From NCBI RefSeq assembly GCF_003710905.1, contig NZ_RHHV01000005.1:434001-498000 (forward strand): 64,000 bases of DNA, given 5' to 3'. This DNA is from Brevibacillus parabrevis (lineage in GTDB: Bacteria; Bacillota; Bacilli; Brevibacillales; Brevibacillaceae). Each line of letters opens with the position of its first letter. Within the stretch, counting starts at the first letter, position 1. The notes under the pieces were generated by a model, which was not told the DNA's origin, did not search any database, and worked only from the letters and a program-made list of their open reading frames with translations. Below are positions 52,517 to 61,603 of this stretch, in pieces. The translations under genes were made by a program, and so were the position numbers.

Positions 52517-53104
52517 ATGCAGACGATCGTACAGCCGCAATCCCCCTTGAGCCTGAAGGAATGGGCGGTCGCTGTCAAAGCGCTCGGGGAAGGCGAGCAG
52601 ATCATTACGATCCGCAAGGGCGGGTTATACGAAGAAACACGAGAATTTCGATTGGAAAACAATCTGTTTTACTTGTACCCTACTTACGAGCATCAGAAGC
52701 GCGACATGGTGAAGCCAGCTTACCACCATCTGCTGGATGCGACGCTTGCAGGCTGGTCGAGTGATCAGACGACCGTCTCCATCGAATATTTTGCCGAAGT
52801 GACCGACGATGTGGAGCTGATGGACGAAGCCAAGCTGCGCGCGCTCTCGCCTTACCACATCTGGACAGACAACTTTGCGGATGTGCGTCTGCACTGGAAA
52901 AAGAAGCAGCCGCTGCATATTTTGTTCGTCCGCATGTACCGTCTGGCGCAGCCGGTCGTGATTCCGATTGAGGCCGCTTACCAGGGGTGCAAGTCGTGGC
53001 ACGATTTGCTCGCAGACTTGCCGCGCAGCGAGTTTGCGCCCGTGCTTGCCGACGAAGAGTTTGCGCGGAAAAAGGCGGAAATCTTGGGCATTTTGCAAGC
53101 ATAA
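52517..53104 (+). CDS. DUF1802 family protein
   Basis: 195 residues from ATG 52517 behind AAGGGAGA. LKEWAVAVKALGEGEQIITI, RKGGLYEETREF and LYPTYEHQ are the DUF1802 signature. The function is unknown. Same strand, about 80 bp after nadR, and followed by a terminator, so it may share the NAD-salvage transcript. Confidence 0.8.
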   Translation: MQTIVQPQSPLSLKEWAVAVKALGEGEQIITIRKGGLYEETREFRLENNLFYLYPTYEHQKRDMVKPAYHHLLDATLAGWSSDQTTVSIEYFAEVTDDVELMDEAKLRALSPYHIWTDNFADVRLHWKKKQPLHILFVRMYRLAQPVVIPIEAAYQGCKSWHDLLADLPRSEFAPVLADEEFARKKAEILGILQA

Positions 53105-53120
53105 AAGCATAAAAAAGCGA

Positions 53121-53150
53121 GAAACCGTTCACGCCTTGAGCGGTTTTTTG
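53121..53150 (+). terminator. Intrinsic terminator
   Basis: AAACCGTTC and GAGCGGTTTTTT with a short loop. Confidence 0.75.
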
Positions 53151-53232
53151 CGTCTGATCGGCAGGAACTGGCAGGGAATCGGCAGCTCATGCGGAAGTAA
53201 AAGAGCGACCAATCAGCATGGGAGGCATGTTC

Positions 53233-54213
53233 ATGAAGGCGATCTTGGTAACACAACTGGGCGGCCCGGAGACGATGCAGTACACGGACGTGGATATACC
53301 GAAGATTTCAGCTGCGCAAGTGCTCATTCGCGTGGAGATGGCGAGTGTCAATTTTGCCGATATCAAGTCGCGCTACGGCAAAAAGGGAGCAGCCAAGCTG
53401 CCGTTTATTCCCGGACTGGATGCGACAGGAGTAATTGAAGAGGTCGGGTCAGAAGTGAAAAATTTGCGCGTCGGGCAGCGCGTGATCGCGTTTCCGGCGA
53501 ACGGCTCGTATGCGGAATACGTCGTTGCCGATGAGGCGCTCACCTTCGCGATTCCCGACTCGATCAGCACGGAAACAGCCGCAGCTTGCCCTGTGGTGTC
53601 GTTTACTTCCTATCAGTTGCTGGCAAAAGTCGCCCGTTTGGCCGAAGGAGAAACGGTGCTGATCCACGCGGCGGCGGGCGGGATCGGAACGACGGCGATT
53701 CAGTTGGCCAAGCTTCTCGGAGCGGGGCGCGTCATCGGGAGCGTGGGCAGCGCGGCAAAAGCCGAAGTTGCTTTGGCTGCCGGAGCGGATCATGCCATTT
53801 GCCACGACACGGAAGACTTTGTGGAAAAAGTACGCGAGCTGACGGACGGGGCTGGCGCTGACGTCATTCTGGACTCGATCTCAGGCCGGGTGAGCGAACG
53901 AAGCATCGAATGTCTCGCCTGGTACGGCCGACTCGTGCATTTTGGCAATGCGAGCGGAGAAATCGGGCAAATCCGCACACTTGATCTGCATGCAAGCTGC
54001 CGCTCGGTGCTCGGTTTCAGCTTCGGCACGACGCGGAAGCTGCGTCCGCATCTTTTGCAGGATACAGCTGGGCAAGTGATCGACTTTTTGGCAAAAGGAC
54101 AGCTCGACGTCAAGATCGGCAAAGTGTTTTCGCTGGAAGAGGCGGCAAACGCCCACGCATGGGTAGAAAGCAGACAGAGCACGGGAAAGGTACTGCTGCA
54201 AGTGCGGCCCTAG
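53233..54213 (+). CDS. Quinone oxidoreductase-like MDR family protein
   Basis: 326 residues from ATG 53233, seven bases after GGGAGG. MDR fold: GroES-like half (MKAILVTQLGGPETMQY), then Rossmann half with LIHAAAGGIGTTAIQLAKLLGA (NADPH loop) and GAGADVILDSISG. No zinc-binding Cys motifs, so a zinc-free NADPH:quinone reductase (QorA-like). Electron acceptor in the cell unknown. Confidence 0.88.
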   Translation: MKAILVTQLGGPETMQYTDVDIPKISAAQVLIRVEMASVNFADIKSRYGKKGAAKLPFIPGLDATGVIEEVGSEVKNLRVGQRVIAFPANGSYAEYVVADEALTFAIPDSISTETAAACPVVSFTSYQLLAKVARLAEGETVLIHAAAGGIGTTAIQLAKLLGAGRVIGSVGSAAKAEVALAAGADHAICHDTEDFVEKVRELTDGAGADVILDSISGRVSERSIECLAWYGRLVHFGNASGEIGQIRTLDLHASCRSVLGFSFGTTRKLRPHLLQDTAGQVIDFLAKGQLDVKIGKVFSLEEAANAHAWVESRQSTGKVLLQVRP

Positions 54214-54251
54214 CATACGGGAGAATCGAAACGGCTAAAGAGGTGCAGAGC

Positions 54252-54728
54252 ATGAACATCATAGCGGCAAGCGAACTTTCGAAAAGCGTCATTACGGACT
54301 TTTTCATCACCAACTGGGGAAGTCCGCAAATGGTGATCGGAAGCGGCATTTTTACATGTGACGAGCTGGACGGCTATGCGCACATCGGCTCGGATGGCGC
54401 GATCCAGGGGTATGTCAGCTATGTGCTGGAGCAGACCGAGTGCGAAATCATTTCGCTGGACAGCCTGGCGGAAAACAGGGGGATCGGCTCTGCCCTTTTG
54501 GCGAGAGCGGAGCAGGCGGCGAAGGAAGCGGGCTGCGAGCGGATGAAGCTGGTGACGACCAATGACAACTTGCATGCGCTCGGCTTTTATCAGCGGCGCG
54601 GCTATCAGTTTCACGAGCTGCATGTCAACGCTGTGGAAAAAGCGCGGGCGATCAAGCCGGAGATTCCGCTGATCGCGGACAACGGGATTCCGATTCGCGA
54701 CGAAATCGTGTTGGTCAAGCTGATTTAA
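54252..54728 (+). CDS. GNAT family N-acetyltransferase
   Basis: 158 residues from ATG 54252 behind GAGGTG. Acetyl-CoA loop ENRGIGSALLARAEQAA and LHALGFYQRRGYQF. Short N-terminal part with GSPQMVIGSGIF, a pattern seen in small-molecule acetyltransferases. Substrate unknown. 38 bp after the oxidoreductase gene. Confidence 0.86.
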   Translation: MNIIAASELSKSVITDFFITNWGSPQMVIGSGIFTCDELDGYAHIGSDGAIQGYVSYVLEQTECEIISLDSLAENRGIGSALLARAEQAAKEAGCERMKLVTTNDNLHALGFYQRRGYQFHELHVNAVEKARAIKPEIPLIADNGIPIRDEIVLVKLI

Positions 54729-54897
54729 ACAGTATGAGCATGAGAGGGGAAGAGGAAACCAGAACGGAAGCCAGAGCATCAGCTAGAGCCAGAGCACCAG
54801 ACCAAGGCTTCCTCCCGCTCAAGCCCGCCACCGCCACCAAAACCACGGCAAAAGAAAAACCAGCATATATGGAATACAGTTACGCCTCCCGCAATTG

Positions 54898-54926
54898 TTG
54901 ACATTCTTAACTGTAAGAATTATGAT
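54898..54926 (+). promoter_or_regulatory. Sigma-A promoter of the Rrf2 gene
   Basis: TTGACA (54898-54903), a 17-bp spacer and TATGAT (54921-54926): near-perfect. Confidence 0.8.
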
Positions 54927-54932
54927 TACAGT
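54910..54932. promoter_or_regulatory. Inverted repeat overlapping the -10, predicted Rrf2 operator
   Basis: ACTGTAA (54910-54916) and TTACAGT (54926-54932) are perfect 7-bp arms with a 9-bp spacer. They embrace the -10 element, so occupancy would block transcription. Confidence 0.65.
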
Positions 54933-54959
54933 ACACTTTCGGAGGGGGCCGTCTCAGAC

Positions 54960-55400
54960 GTGAATAGTGAGTTTACGATAGCTGTTCACAGCTTGGCCTT
55001 GTTGGCTCATATACCGGGACATATGGCAAGCAGTGAGCTCATCGCGCAAAACGTATGCACCAATCCTGCCAGAATACGCAAAATTATGGGTATCCTGCGA
55101 AAAAACGGATTTGTGAAGACAAAAGAAGGCGTAGGCGGCGGATACATTTTGGCTTGCGATCCGCATGCAGTGACACTGGCCGAGATTTACCATTCCATGT
55201 CAAAAGGAACCTTGAAGCCGCATTGGTGTTCGGGTGACCCGAAAGAAGCCTGCCTGGTGTCTGCGAATATCCACAACGTGATGGATCAAATTTTTACGGA
55301 AGCAGAGCTGTACTACACGAAGTATTTGGAGCAGCTTACCATTCAAAGCGTTTTGGATAAAATTCGTCAAAGCACGTGTCAGGATCAGGTCAGCGAATAA
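54960..55400 (+). CDS. Rrf2-family transcriptional regulator (YwnA-like)
   Basis: 146 residues from GTG 54960 with GGAGGGGG upstream. Rrf2 winged helix: FTIAVHSLALLAHIPGH, SSELIAQNVCTNPARIRKIM, EGVGGGYILA. Cysteines at CTN, WCSG and ACLV are not spaced as an Fe-S cluster, so a redox/thiol type such as YwnA is likely. Predicted to repress its own operon. Confidence 0.87.
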   Translation: MNSEFTIAVHSLALLAHIPGHMASSELIAQNVCTNPARIRKIMGILRKNGFVKTKEGVGGGYILACDPHAVTLAEIYHSMSKGTLKPHWCSGDPKEACLVSANIHNVMDQIFTEAELYYTKYLEQLTIQSVLDKIRQSTCQDQVSE

Positions 55401-55474
55401 GCAAAGCAGACGAAGCGACTTGTTTGACTGGAAACTGTAACTATTTTTACTACATTTTAAGGTGGTGCGTTCGT

Positions 55475-55867
55475 ATGAATCGGGAACAGTTGCTGGAAAT
55501 CAGTGATTGGGTATTGGGCAAGACCAAGCATGGCGAGTTGGTTCAAGGCTTCGTGGAAACCGTCGATTCATTGCGGGGCATTGCGAAAGTCTACGTCGTC
55601 AAATGCGACAACGAAAACACGGTGGGCAAGATCGTGACCATCCCGCTGCAATGGCTGGAGCGCATGTCGACAGGCACTTTTGACGATCTGGAATCTTTGC
55701 ATGATTTGATCGACCTGTCGCTGCTCATTCGCGACAAAGCGTGGTTCCTGGAGCTTGCGGCAAAAGCAGAAGCGGTGCGGGACTCGGCAACTGAGGTGCA
55801 AACGGGCAAGGCCAGACATTTTTCTGTGCGAAATCGCCTGGGCACGTCAGCGATTTGGGAGCAATGA
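55475..55867 (+). CDS. IDEAL-domain protein
   Basis: 130 residues from ATG 55475 behind AAGGTGG. Residues about 78-100 read LHDLIDLSLLIRDKAWFLEL, the IDEAL motif, a short helical element of Firmicute proteins. The N-terminal part (GFVETVDSLRGIAKVYVVKC) is beta-like. Function unknown. 74 bp after the Rrf2 gene and 36 bp before the thioredoxin-like gene. Confidence 0.7.
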   Translation: MNREQLLEISDWVLGKTKHGELVQGFVETVDSLRGIAKVYVVKCDNENTVGKIVTIPLQWLERMSTGTFDDLESLHDLIDLSLLIRDKAWFLELAAKAEAVRDSATEVQTGKARHFSVRNRLGTSAIWEQ

Positions 55868-55903
55868 TTTATCATTTTTGCATATAGAGGAGGAGTACCC
55901 ATT

Positions 55904-56467
55904 ATGTCTAACGTGAATCAGAGCAGTTGGTTTGAAAAAGGAATGACGTTTGAGCAGTATCGCGACAGCATGAATGTGAACAAGCAAGAGTTGAGCCGCG
56001 TCTACGAGCAGCTGACGTTCAGCGAGGAAGATCTCGCGTTTTGGAAGGAGCTGTCCGCGCGCAACTGGAAAGGCATCGTGCTGACAGCCGACTGGTGTGG
56101 AGATGCGGCGCTGTGCGTTCCGGTCATTCAACGCATCGTGGAAGAAAGCAATATCGAGCTGCGCTTCCTCATTCGCGACGAGAATCTGGAGCTGATGGAC
56201 CAATACTTGACGAACGGTACAGCGCGGGCGATCCCGATTTTCGTTTTCCTCGATCAGGATGGTTACGAAGCTTGTGTCTGGGGGCCGCGCTCGCCAGAGG
56301 TGCAGGAAATGATCACGACTGCGCGGGCGACGCTGCCTGCGACCGATGCGCCGGATTTTGAGGAGAAGCAAAAGCAGCTGTATCGGACGTTCAAGGAAAC
56401 GATCACGACTGATCCTGCGGTGTGGCGCACCGTGATCGAAAGCGTGAAGGCGAGGCTCAAAGCGTAA
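55904..56467 (+). CDS. Thioredoxin-fold protein
   Basis: 187 residues behind GAGGAG. Thioredoxin-like core VLTADWCGDAALCVPVIQRI, where the usual CxxC is replaced by C-G-D-A-A-L-C (CX5C), followed by LRFLIRDENLELMDQYL, RAIPIFVFLDQDG. The cis-Pro (AIP) is present. Such WCGDA proteins are common in Bacilli. A thiol or redox role under the Rrf2 regulator is plausible. Confidence 0.8.
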   Translation: MSNVNQSSWFEKGMTFEQYRDSMNVNKQELSRVYEQLTFSEEDLAFWKELSARNWKGIVLTADWCGDAALCVPVIQRIVEESNIELRFLIRDENLELMDQYLTNGTARAIPIFVFLDQDGYEACVWGPRSPEVQEMITTARATLPATDAPDFEEKQKQLYRTFKETITTDPAVWRTVIESVKARLKA

Positions 56468-56499
56468 AGAGAAAAAATAAACAGGATAGGATTGGATCA

Positions 56500-57705
56500 A
56501 TGAAAAGTGAAAATGCAGAGAATAGCGGGCGACCGATTCTCTTTTTGATGATGAACATGTTTATTGCCATGCTCGGAATCGGCTTGATTATCCCGATTTT
56601 GCCCGAGTTTTTGAAAGAATTTGGAGCAGGCGGGAAGACGGCTGGCTACCTGGTGGCAGCGTTTGGTTTGACGCAGTTTCTGTTCTCTCCGATCGCGGGA
56701 GAGTGGTCGGACAAATACGGTCGGAAAATCATGATCGTCTCCGGCCTGGTGTTGTTTACGATTTCGAATCTGGTGTTTGCCCTGGCCGAACAGACATGGG
56801 TGCTCTACCTCTCCCGTTTGATCGGGGGAATCGGCGCCGCTTCGATGATTCCTTCCATGCTCGCGTACGTCGCCGATATTACGACCGAGGACAAGCGCGG
56901 AAAAGGCTTGGGACTGCTCGGCGCGGCGATGTCTCTCGGGTTCGTGATCGGGCCGGGGATCGGCGGTTTTCTCGCCGAGCTTGGGCTGCGGATGCCGTTT
57001 TACATTTCCGCGGCGGTAGGGGCCGTGGCGACGATCGGCTCCGTGCTCTTTTTGTCTGAGTCATTGCCAAAAGACAAACAGCTGGCAGCCCGCCGTTCGG
57101 AGCAGAAGAAAGAAAATATTTTCCTGCAACTCGGCAAGTCTTTCCAGTCGTCGTATTTCATCATGCTCGTGCTGATTTTTACGATGACTTTCGGGCTGGC
57201 GAACTTTGAAGTAATTTTTCCGCTCTTCGTAGATGCGAAGTTCGGCTATACGCCGCGTGACATCTCGATCATCATCACGGTCGGGGCGTTGGCTGGAACG
57301 ATTGTGCAGGCTATGCTGATCGGGAAGCTGATTTCCCGTTTTGGAGAAAAGAAGCTGATCAACTGGACGTTTTTCAGCTCGGCGGTCACGATGGTGCTGA
57401 TGCTTTTGTCAGGGAACTTCTGGTATATGCTCGTCTTGACTGTGTTGTTCTTCACCTTGACCTCGATCATGCGTCCGGCGATCAATACGCTCATCTCCAA
57501 GCGGGCCGGGGATGAACAAGGCTTTGTCGCCGGGATGAACAACGCCTACATGAGTCTGGGCAACATTTTTGGCCCGGCTGTGGCGGGGACTTTGTACGGA
57601 ATGCATGTGAACGCACCGTACTTGTTCGGAGCGATCGTCCTTGTCCTAAGCTTGTTCCTGTCGCGCGTGGAAAGCCGCAGAAGCTTGAAGCGGGTCGCGG
57701 CGTAA
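56500..57705 (+). CDS. MFS multidrug exporter (NorA/Bmr-like)
   Basis: 401 residues from ATG 56500. Twelve TM helices. Motif A GEWSDKYGRKIMI, motif C GFVIGPGIGGFLAE, and GIGLIIPILPEFLKEFG of the DHA1 drug:proton class. Only 32 bp after the thioredoxin-like gene, so probably the last gene of the Rrf2 operon. Confidence 0.87.
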   Translation: MKSENAENSGRPILFLMMNMFIAMLGIGLIIPILPEFLKEFGAGGKTAGYLVAAFGLTQFLFSPIAGEWSDKYGRKIMIVSGLVLFTISNLVFALAEQTWVLYLSRLIGGIGAASMIPSMLAYVADITTEDKRGKGLGLLGAAMSLGFVIGPGIGGFLAELGLRMPFYISAAVGAVATIGSVLFLSESLPKDKQLAARRSEQKKENIFLQLGKSFQSSYFIMLVLIFTMTFGLANFEVIFPLFVDAKFGYTPRDISIIITVGALAGTIVQAMLIGKLISRFGEKKLINWTFFSSAVTMVLMLLSGNFWYMLVLTVLFFTLTSIMRPAINTLISKRAGDEQGFVAGMNNAYMSLGNIFGPAVAGTLYGMHVNAPYLFGAIVLVLSLFLSRVESRRSLKRVAA

Positions 57706-57750
57706 CAGACCGCTTGCTTTCGTTTCTTGACAAAGCTGGAAAACTGATGT

Positions 57751-58050
57751 AAAAAGAAGGTACGAATTGAACTGATCAAATTCATTGACGAGAAAGAGTA
57801 CGCTAAACCCCTTGTTCCCCAGAGAGTTGGCCTAGCGCTGAAAGCCAACGTTCAAGACTTAGCCGAAAATCCTCTCCGAGAAGGAAAGCTGAAGCGCAAC
57901 AAAGTAAGCTGACCCGGGACCCCGCCGTTACAAGGGGCGCGTATGATGGTACGTAGCAGAGGTGTCGAAGCGTCACGTTTTCGTGATCGTTTCGGAACAA
58001 GGGTGGTAACGCGAGATGAAATCTCGTCCCTTCGGGGGCGGGATTTTTTT
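57751..58050 (+). promoter_or_regulatory. T-box leader, isoleucine specific
   Basis: Stem I start GAGAAAGAGTA, distal CAGAGAGTTGGC, presumed specifier ATC (57869-57871) after CCGAAA, the T-box AAGGGTGGTAACGCG (57999-58013) and the terminator ATCTCGTCCC/GGGCGGGAT with seven T (58019-58050). Uncharged tRNA-Ile should pair with ATC and the T-box bulge to allow transcription of ileS. Confidence 0.93.
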
Positions 58051-58087
58051 GCGTTTTCGGACATCAATCACAGGAGGGATGAGTGAA

Positions 58088-61000
58088 ATGAGAAAAGTCG
58101 ACGTCAAAGAAAAGGCGAGGGCACGCGAGCTGCGTGTGCTGGCGCAATGGAAAGAGGATGGCACCTTTCAAAAATCGATGGACAATCGGCTTGGCAAACC
58201 GAACTACGTGTTTTACGAAGGGCCGCCGACGGCAAATGGTCAACCGCATATCGGCCACGTGCTCGGACGAGTGATCAAAGACTTCATCGGGCGCTACAAA
58301 ACGATGTCCGGATACCGCGTCGTGCGCAAAGCAGGCTGGGATACGCATGGCTTGCCAGTGGAGCTTGGCGTGGAAAAGCAGTTGGGCATCTCCGGGAAGC
58401 ATGAGATCGAGAACTACGGTGTGGCGAAGTTCGTAGAGCGCTGCAAGGCGAGCGTGTTCGAGTACGAGAAGCAATGGCGGGAGCTGACGGAGGCAATCGG
58501 CTACTGGACGGATATGAATCATCCGTACGTGACGCTCACTAACGACTACATCGAAAGTGTCTGGCACATTTTGGCTACGATCCACAAAAAGGGGCTGTTG
58601 TACAAAGGACATCGCGTCAGTCCGTACTGCCCGGATTGCCAGACGACGCTCAGCTCTCACGAAGTAGCGCAAGGCTACGAAGATGTGAAAGATTTGAGCG
58701 CGACGGTCAAGTTCCGCAGCAAGCAGGGGGAGGAAGTGTTTCTCGCCTGGACGACTACGCCGTGGACGCTTCCGGCAAACGTGGCTCTCGCGGTCAACAA
58801 AGAGCTGGACTACGTGCGCGCGAAGCAAAACGGCGAAGTGTACGTCGTCGCGAAAAATCTCGCAGACAAAGTGTTCACCGATGCGTATGAAGTGTTGTCG
58901 ACGCACAAAGGGGCGGAATTTGTCGGGACGGAATACGAGCCGCCGTACAGCTACGTCCGCGTGGAAAAAGGGCATGTCATCGTCGACGCCGAGTATGTCA
59001 GCGATACGAGCGGGACGGGGATCGTCCATACGGCTCCCGCCCACGGAGAGGACGACTATCGCACGACCCGTCAGCACGGACTGGACTTCGTGAACGTAGT
59101 CAATCTGGCTGGGCGTTACACGGAGCAAATTACCGATTTTGCCGGGCGCTTCGTCAAGGAGTGCGACGTCGACATCGTCAAAGACTTGGCCCATCGCGGA
59201 CTGTTGTTCTCCAAGGAACGGTACGAGCACAGCTATCCGTTTTGCTGGCGCTGCAAGTCGCCCTTGCTCTACTACGCGATGGAAAGCTGGTTCATCCAGA
59301 CGACGGCGATCAAGGATCAGCTGATCGCCAACAACAGCAAAGTCGAATGGTATCCGGGCCATTTGCGCGAAGGGCGGTTCGGCAATTTTCTCGAAGAGCT
59401 GGTGGACTGGAACATCAGCCGCAACCGCTATTGGGGAACGCCGCTCAACATCTGGCTTTGTCACGATTGCGGCAGCGAGTACGCGCCAGGAAGCATTGCA
59501 GAGCTGCGCGCAAAGGCAGCCGTATCAATCGACGAGTCGCTGGAGCTGCACAAGCCGTATGTGGATGAAGTCAAGCTGCGCTGTACATGCGGCTCTGTGA
59601 TGGAGCGCACGCCGGAGGTCATTGACGTCTGGTTTGACAGCGGTTCGATGCCTTTTGCCCAGTACCATCATCCGTTTGGCGACGACAAGCAGTTCCAGGA
59701 GCAATATCCTGCCGACATGATCTCGGAGGGGATCGATCAGACGCGGGGCTGGTTTTTCAGCCTGCTGGCTGTCTCCACGCTTTACAACGGGCAAGCGCCG
59801 TACAAAGCGGTCATCTCGACCGGGCACGTACTGGATGAGCACGGCCAAAAAATGTCGAAGAGCAAAGGCAACGGAATCGACCCGTGGGAAGTGATCGAGG
59901 AGTTCGGGGCAGATGCATTCCGCTGGGCGCTTTTGTCGGACAGTGCGCCGTGGAGCAGCAAGCGCTTTTCCAAGCGGATCGTCGCCGAGGCGAAGTTCAA
60001 GGTGATCGATACGATCCACAACACGCACGCCTTTTACTCGCTGTACGCGGGTATCGACCAGTTCGATCCGCAGCAGCATCCGGCAGTTGCGTCTGAAAAC
60101 GAGCTGGATCGCTGGGTACTGTCCCGCCTGCATACGACGTTGAAAAATGTGCGCAAAGGGCTGGACACGTACGACTTCATGAATCCGGCGAAGCAGATTG
60201 AAGCATTCGTCGACGAGCTGAGCAACTGGTACATCCGCCGTTCGCGCGACCGCTTCTGGGAAAGCGGCCTGTCTGCCGACAAAATCGCCGCTTACCATAC
60301 GCTGCGCGAGGTGCTTTTGACACTTGCGCGGATGATTGCGCCATACGCTCCACTGATCGCGGATGATATGTACGGCAATCTCGGCGAAGCGGGCAGCGTT
60401 CATCTGGCAGACTATCCGCAAGTAAACGAGGACGTACGCGACGAAGCGCTTGAGCGCGACATGGAGACGGCGAGACAAATCGTCGAGCTGGCCCGCAATA
60501 TCCGCAACGAAACCGGAATCAAGACGCGTCAGCCGCTATCCGAGCTGATCGTCTCGCTCGATCGACCGTTTCGCCTCGACCAGTTTGCCGGCATCATCCG
60601 GGACGAAATCAATGTGAAAAGCATTCGTCTGGAACGGAGCGACGACGGTTTTGTCACCTATCATTTCAAGCTGAATCTGAAAGTGGCTGGCAAAAAATAC
60701 GGCAAGCTCGTAAGCGGGCTGCAAGCGCATTTGAAAGAACTGTCACCAGCCGCAGCCAAGCAAGTGATGGAGTCGGGGCATCTGGACATGGTGCTGGACG
60801 ATGAGCCGATCCGCGTCCCGCTCGAAGACTTGCTCGTCGAAAAGCAAGGAAAACAAGGCTTTGCCTCCGCATCCGGCTATCAAATCCACGTGGCGCTGAC
60901 GACGGAGCTGACAGAGGAGCTTGTCCAGGAAGGGCTGGTGCGGGAAGTGATCCGCGTCATTCAGGACTACCGCAAGCGCATGGAGCTGCCGATCGACAAA

Positions 61001-61168
61001 CGGGTAGTTGTCACGCTCGCGGTCGACGAGGAGCTGCGGGCAGCGCTGAACCGTTTTGAGCATTTGCTGCGGGAGAGCGTGCTGCTGTCCGATGTGGTGT
61101 ACACGTCCGGGCAAGAGCTTGCGACGGTGTCTTTTGGCGAAAAATCGTTCGGCTTGCATATCGAATAA
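58088..61168 (+). CDS. ileS: Isoleucyl-tRNA synthetase, type-2-like
   Basis: 1026 residues from ATG 58088, nine bases after AGGAGG; the ATG at 58079 touches that site. Class Ia catalytic motifs HIGH (54-57) and KMSKS (588-592). The start EGPPTANGQPHIGHVLGRVI and AGWDTHGLPVELGVEKQLGI, and the length near 1030, fit the eukaryote-like IleRS2 class; usual Bacillus IleRS1 is about 920. IleRS2 enzymes resist pseudomonic acid (mupirocin). Editing domain about 190-390. Whether a second ileS exists elsewhere cannot be seen. Controlled by the T-box. Confidence 0.93.
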   Translation: MRKVDVKEKARARELRVLAQWKEDGTFQKSMDNRLGKPNYVFYEGPPTANGQPHIGHVLGRVIKDFIGRYKTMSGYRVVRKAGWDTHGLPVELGVEKQLGISGKHEIENYGVAKFVERCKASVFEYEKQWRELTEAIGYWTDMNHPYVTLTNDYIESVWHILATIHKKGLLYKGHRVSPYCPDCQTTLSSHEVAQGYEDVKDLSATVKFRSKQGEEVFLAWTTTPWTLPANVALAVNKELDYVRAKQNGEVYVVAKNLADKVFTDAYEVLSTHKGAEFVGTEYEPPYSYVRVEKGHVIVDAEYVSDTSGTGIVHTAPAHGEDDYRTTRQHGLDFVNVVNLAGRYTEQITDFAGRFVKECDVDIVKDLAHRGLLFSKERYEHSYPFCWRCKSPLLYYAMESWFIQTTAIKDQLIANNSKVEWYPGHLREGRFGNFLEELVDWNISRNRYWGTPLNIWLCHDCGSEYAPGSIAELRAKAAVSIDESLELHKPYVDEVKLRCTCGSVMERTPEVIDVWFDSGSMPFAQYHHPFGDDKQFQEQYPADMISEGIDQTRGWFFSLLAVSTLYNGQAPYKAVISTGHVLDEHGQKMSKSKGNGIDPWEVIEEFGADAFRWALLSDSAPWSSKRFSKRIVAEAKFKVIDTIHNTHAFYSLYAGIDQFDPQQHPAVASENELDRWVLSRLHTTLKNVRKGLDTYDFMNPAKQIEAFVDELSNWYIRRSRDRFWESGLSADKIAAYHTLREVLLTLARMIAPYAPLIADDMYGNLGEAGSVHLADYPQVNEDVRDEALERDMETARQIVELARNIRNETGIKTRQPLSELIVSLDRPFRLDQFAGIIRDEINVKSIRLERSDDGFVTYHFKLNLKVAGKKYGKLVSGLQAHLKELSPAAAKQVMESGHLDMVLDDEPIRVPLEDLLVEKQGKQGFASASGYQIHVALTTELTEELVQEGLVREVIRVIQDYRKRMELPIDKRVVVTLAVDEELRAALNRFEHLLRESVLLSDVVYTSGQELATVSFGEKSFGLHIE

Positions 61169-61170
61169 GC

Positions 61171-61220
61171 AAAAAGGATAGGGAGAAGCGGCACGAATGC
61201 TGCTTTCCCTATCCTTTTTT
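61171..61220. terminator. Bidirectional intrinsic terminator
   Basis: AAAAAGGATAGGGA and TCCCTATCCTTTTTT with an inner AGCGGC/GCTGCT arm. It serves ileS and the convergent ArsR gene. Confidence 0.9.
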
Positions 61221-61222
61221 CA

Positions 61223-61603
61223 TTACAACTCATCCCGCTTGGTTTCCACAAGACGCGGCCCTGTCAGCGAATGATCCTCAGGCTGCTCGGCTTCCACCAG
61301 CCGTTTCAGTGCGGTCAGCTTGTTGTCCCAGAAGCGGTCATAGTAGGACAGCCAGCTTTTCAGCTCGGCAAGCGGCTCCGGTTGCATCCGATACCTCGTC
61401 TCGCGGCCTACACGCTGCTCCTTGACCAGCCCTGCTTCGGACAAAATGCGCAAATGCTTGGAAACAGCAGTGCGGCTGATCGGAAAGTGTCTGCTGATCG
61501 CGGTCACAGGCATTTCCTGATCGGTCAGCAATTGCAAAAGCTTGCGGCGCGTCGGATCGGCGATGGCTTGAAATACGTCATGCTTGGCGGCAGAGCTGCT
61601 CAT
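61223..61603 (-). CDS. ArsR-family regulator (metal-independent type)
   Basis: 126 residues. wHTH: AIADPTRRKLLQLL, TAISRHFPISRTAVSKHLRI. No CxC metal motif, and a C-terminal W-rich tail (LKSWLSYYDRFWDNKLTALK) typical of ArsR proteins paired with SRPBCC proteins. Its ATG follows directly on the stop of the SRPBCC gene (TAAATG). Confidence 0.9.
   Translation of the reverse strand: MSSSAAKHDVFQAIADPTRRKLLQLLTDQEMPVTAISRHFPISRTAVSKHLRILSEAGLVKEQRVGRETRYRMQPEPLAELKSWLSYYDRFWDNKLTALKRLVEAEQPEDHSLTGPRLVETKRDEL

Noticed and set aside
55996..56120. Standard CxxC thioredoxin active site
   Set aside because: The cysteines are spaced C-G-D-A-A-L-C, so the protein is called only as thioredoxin-fold.
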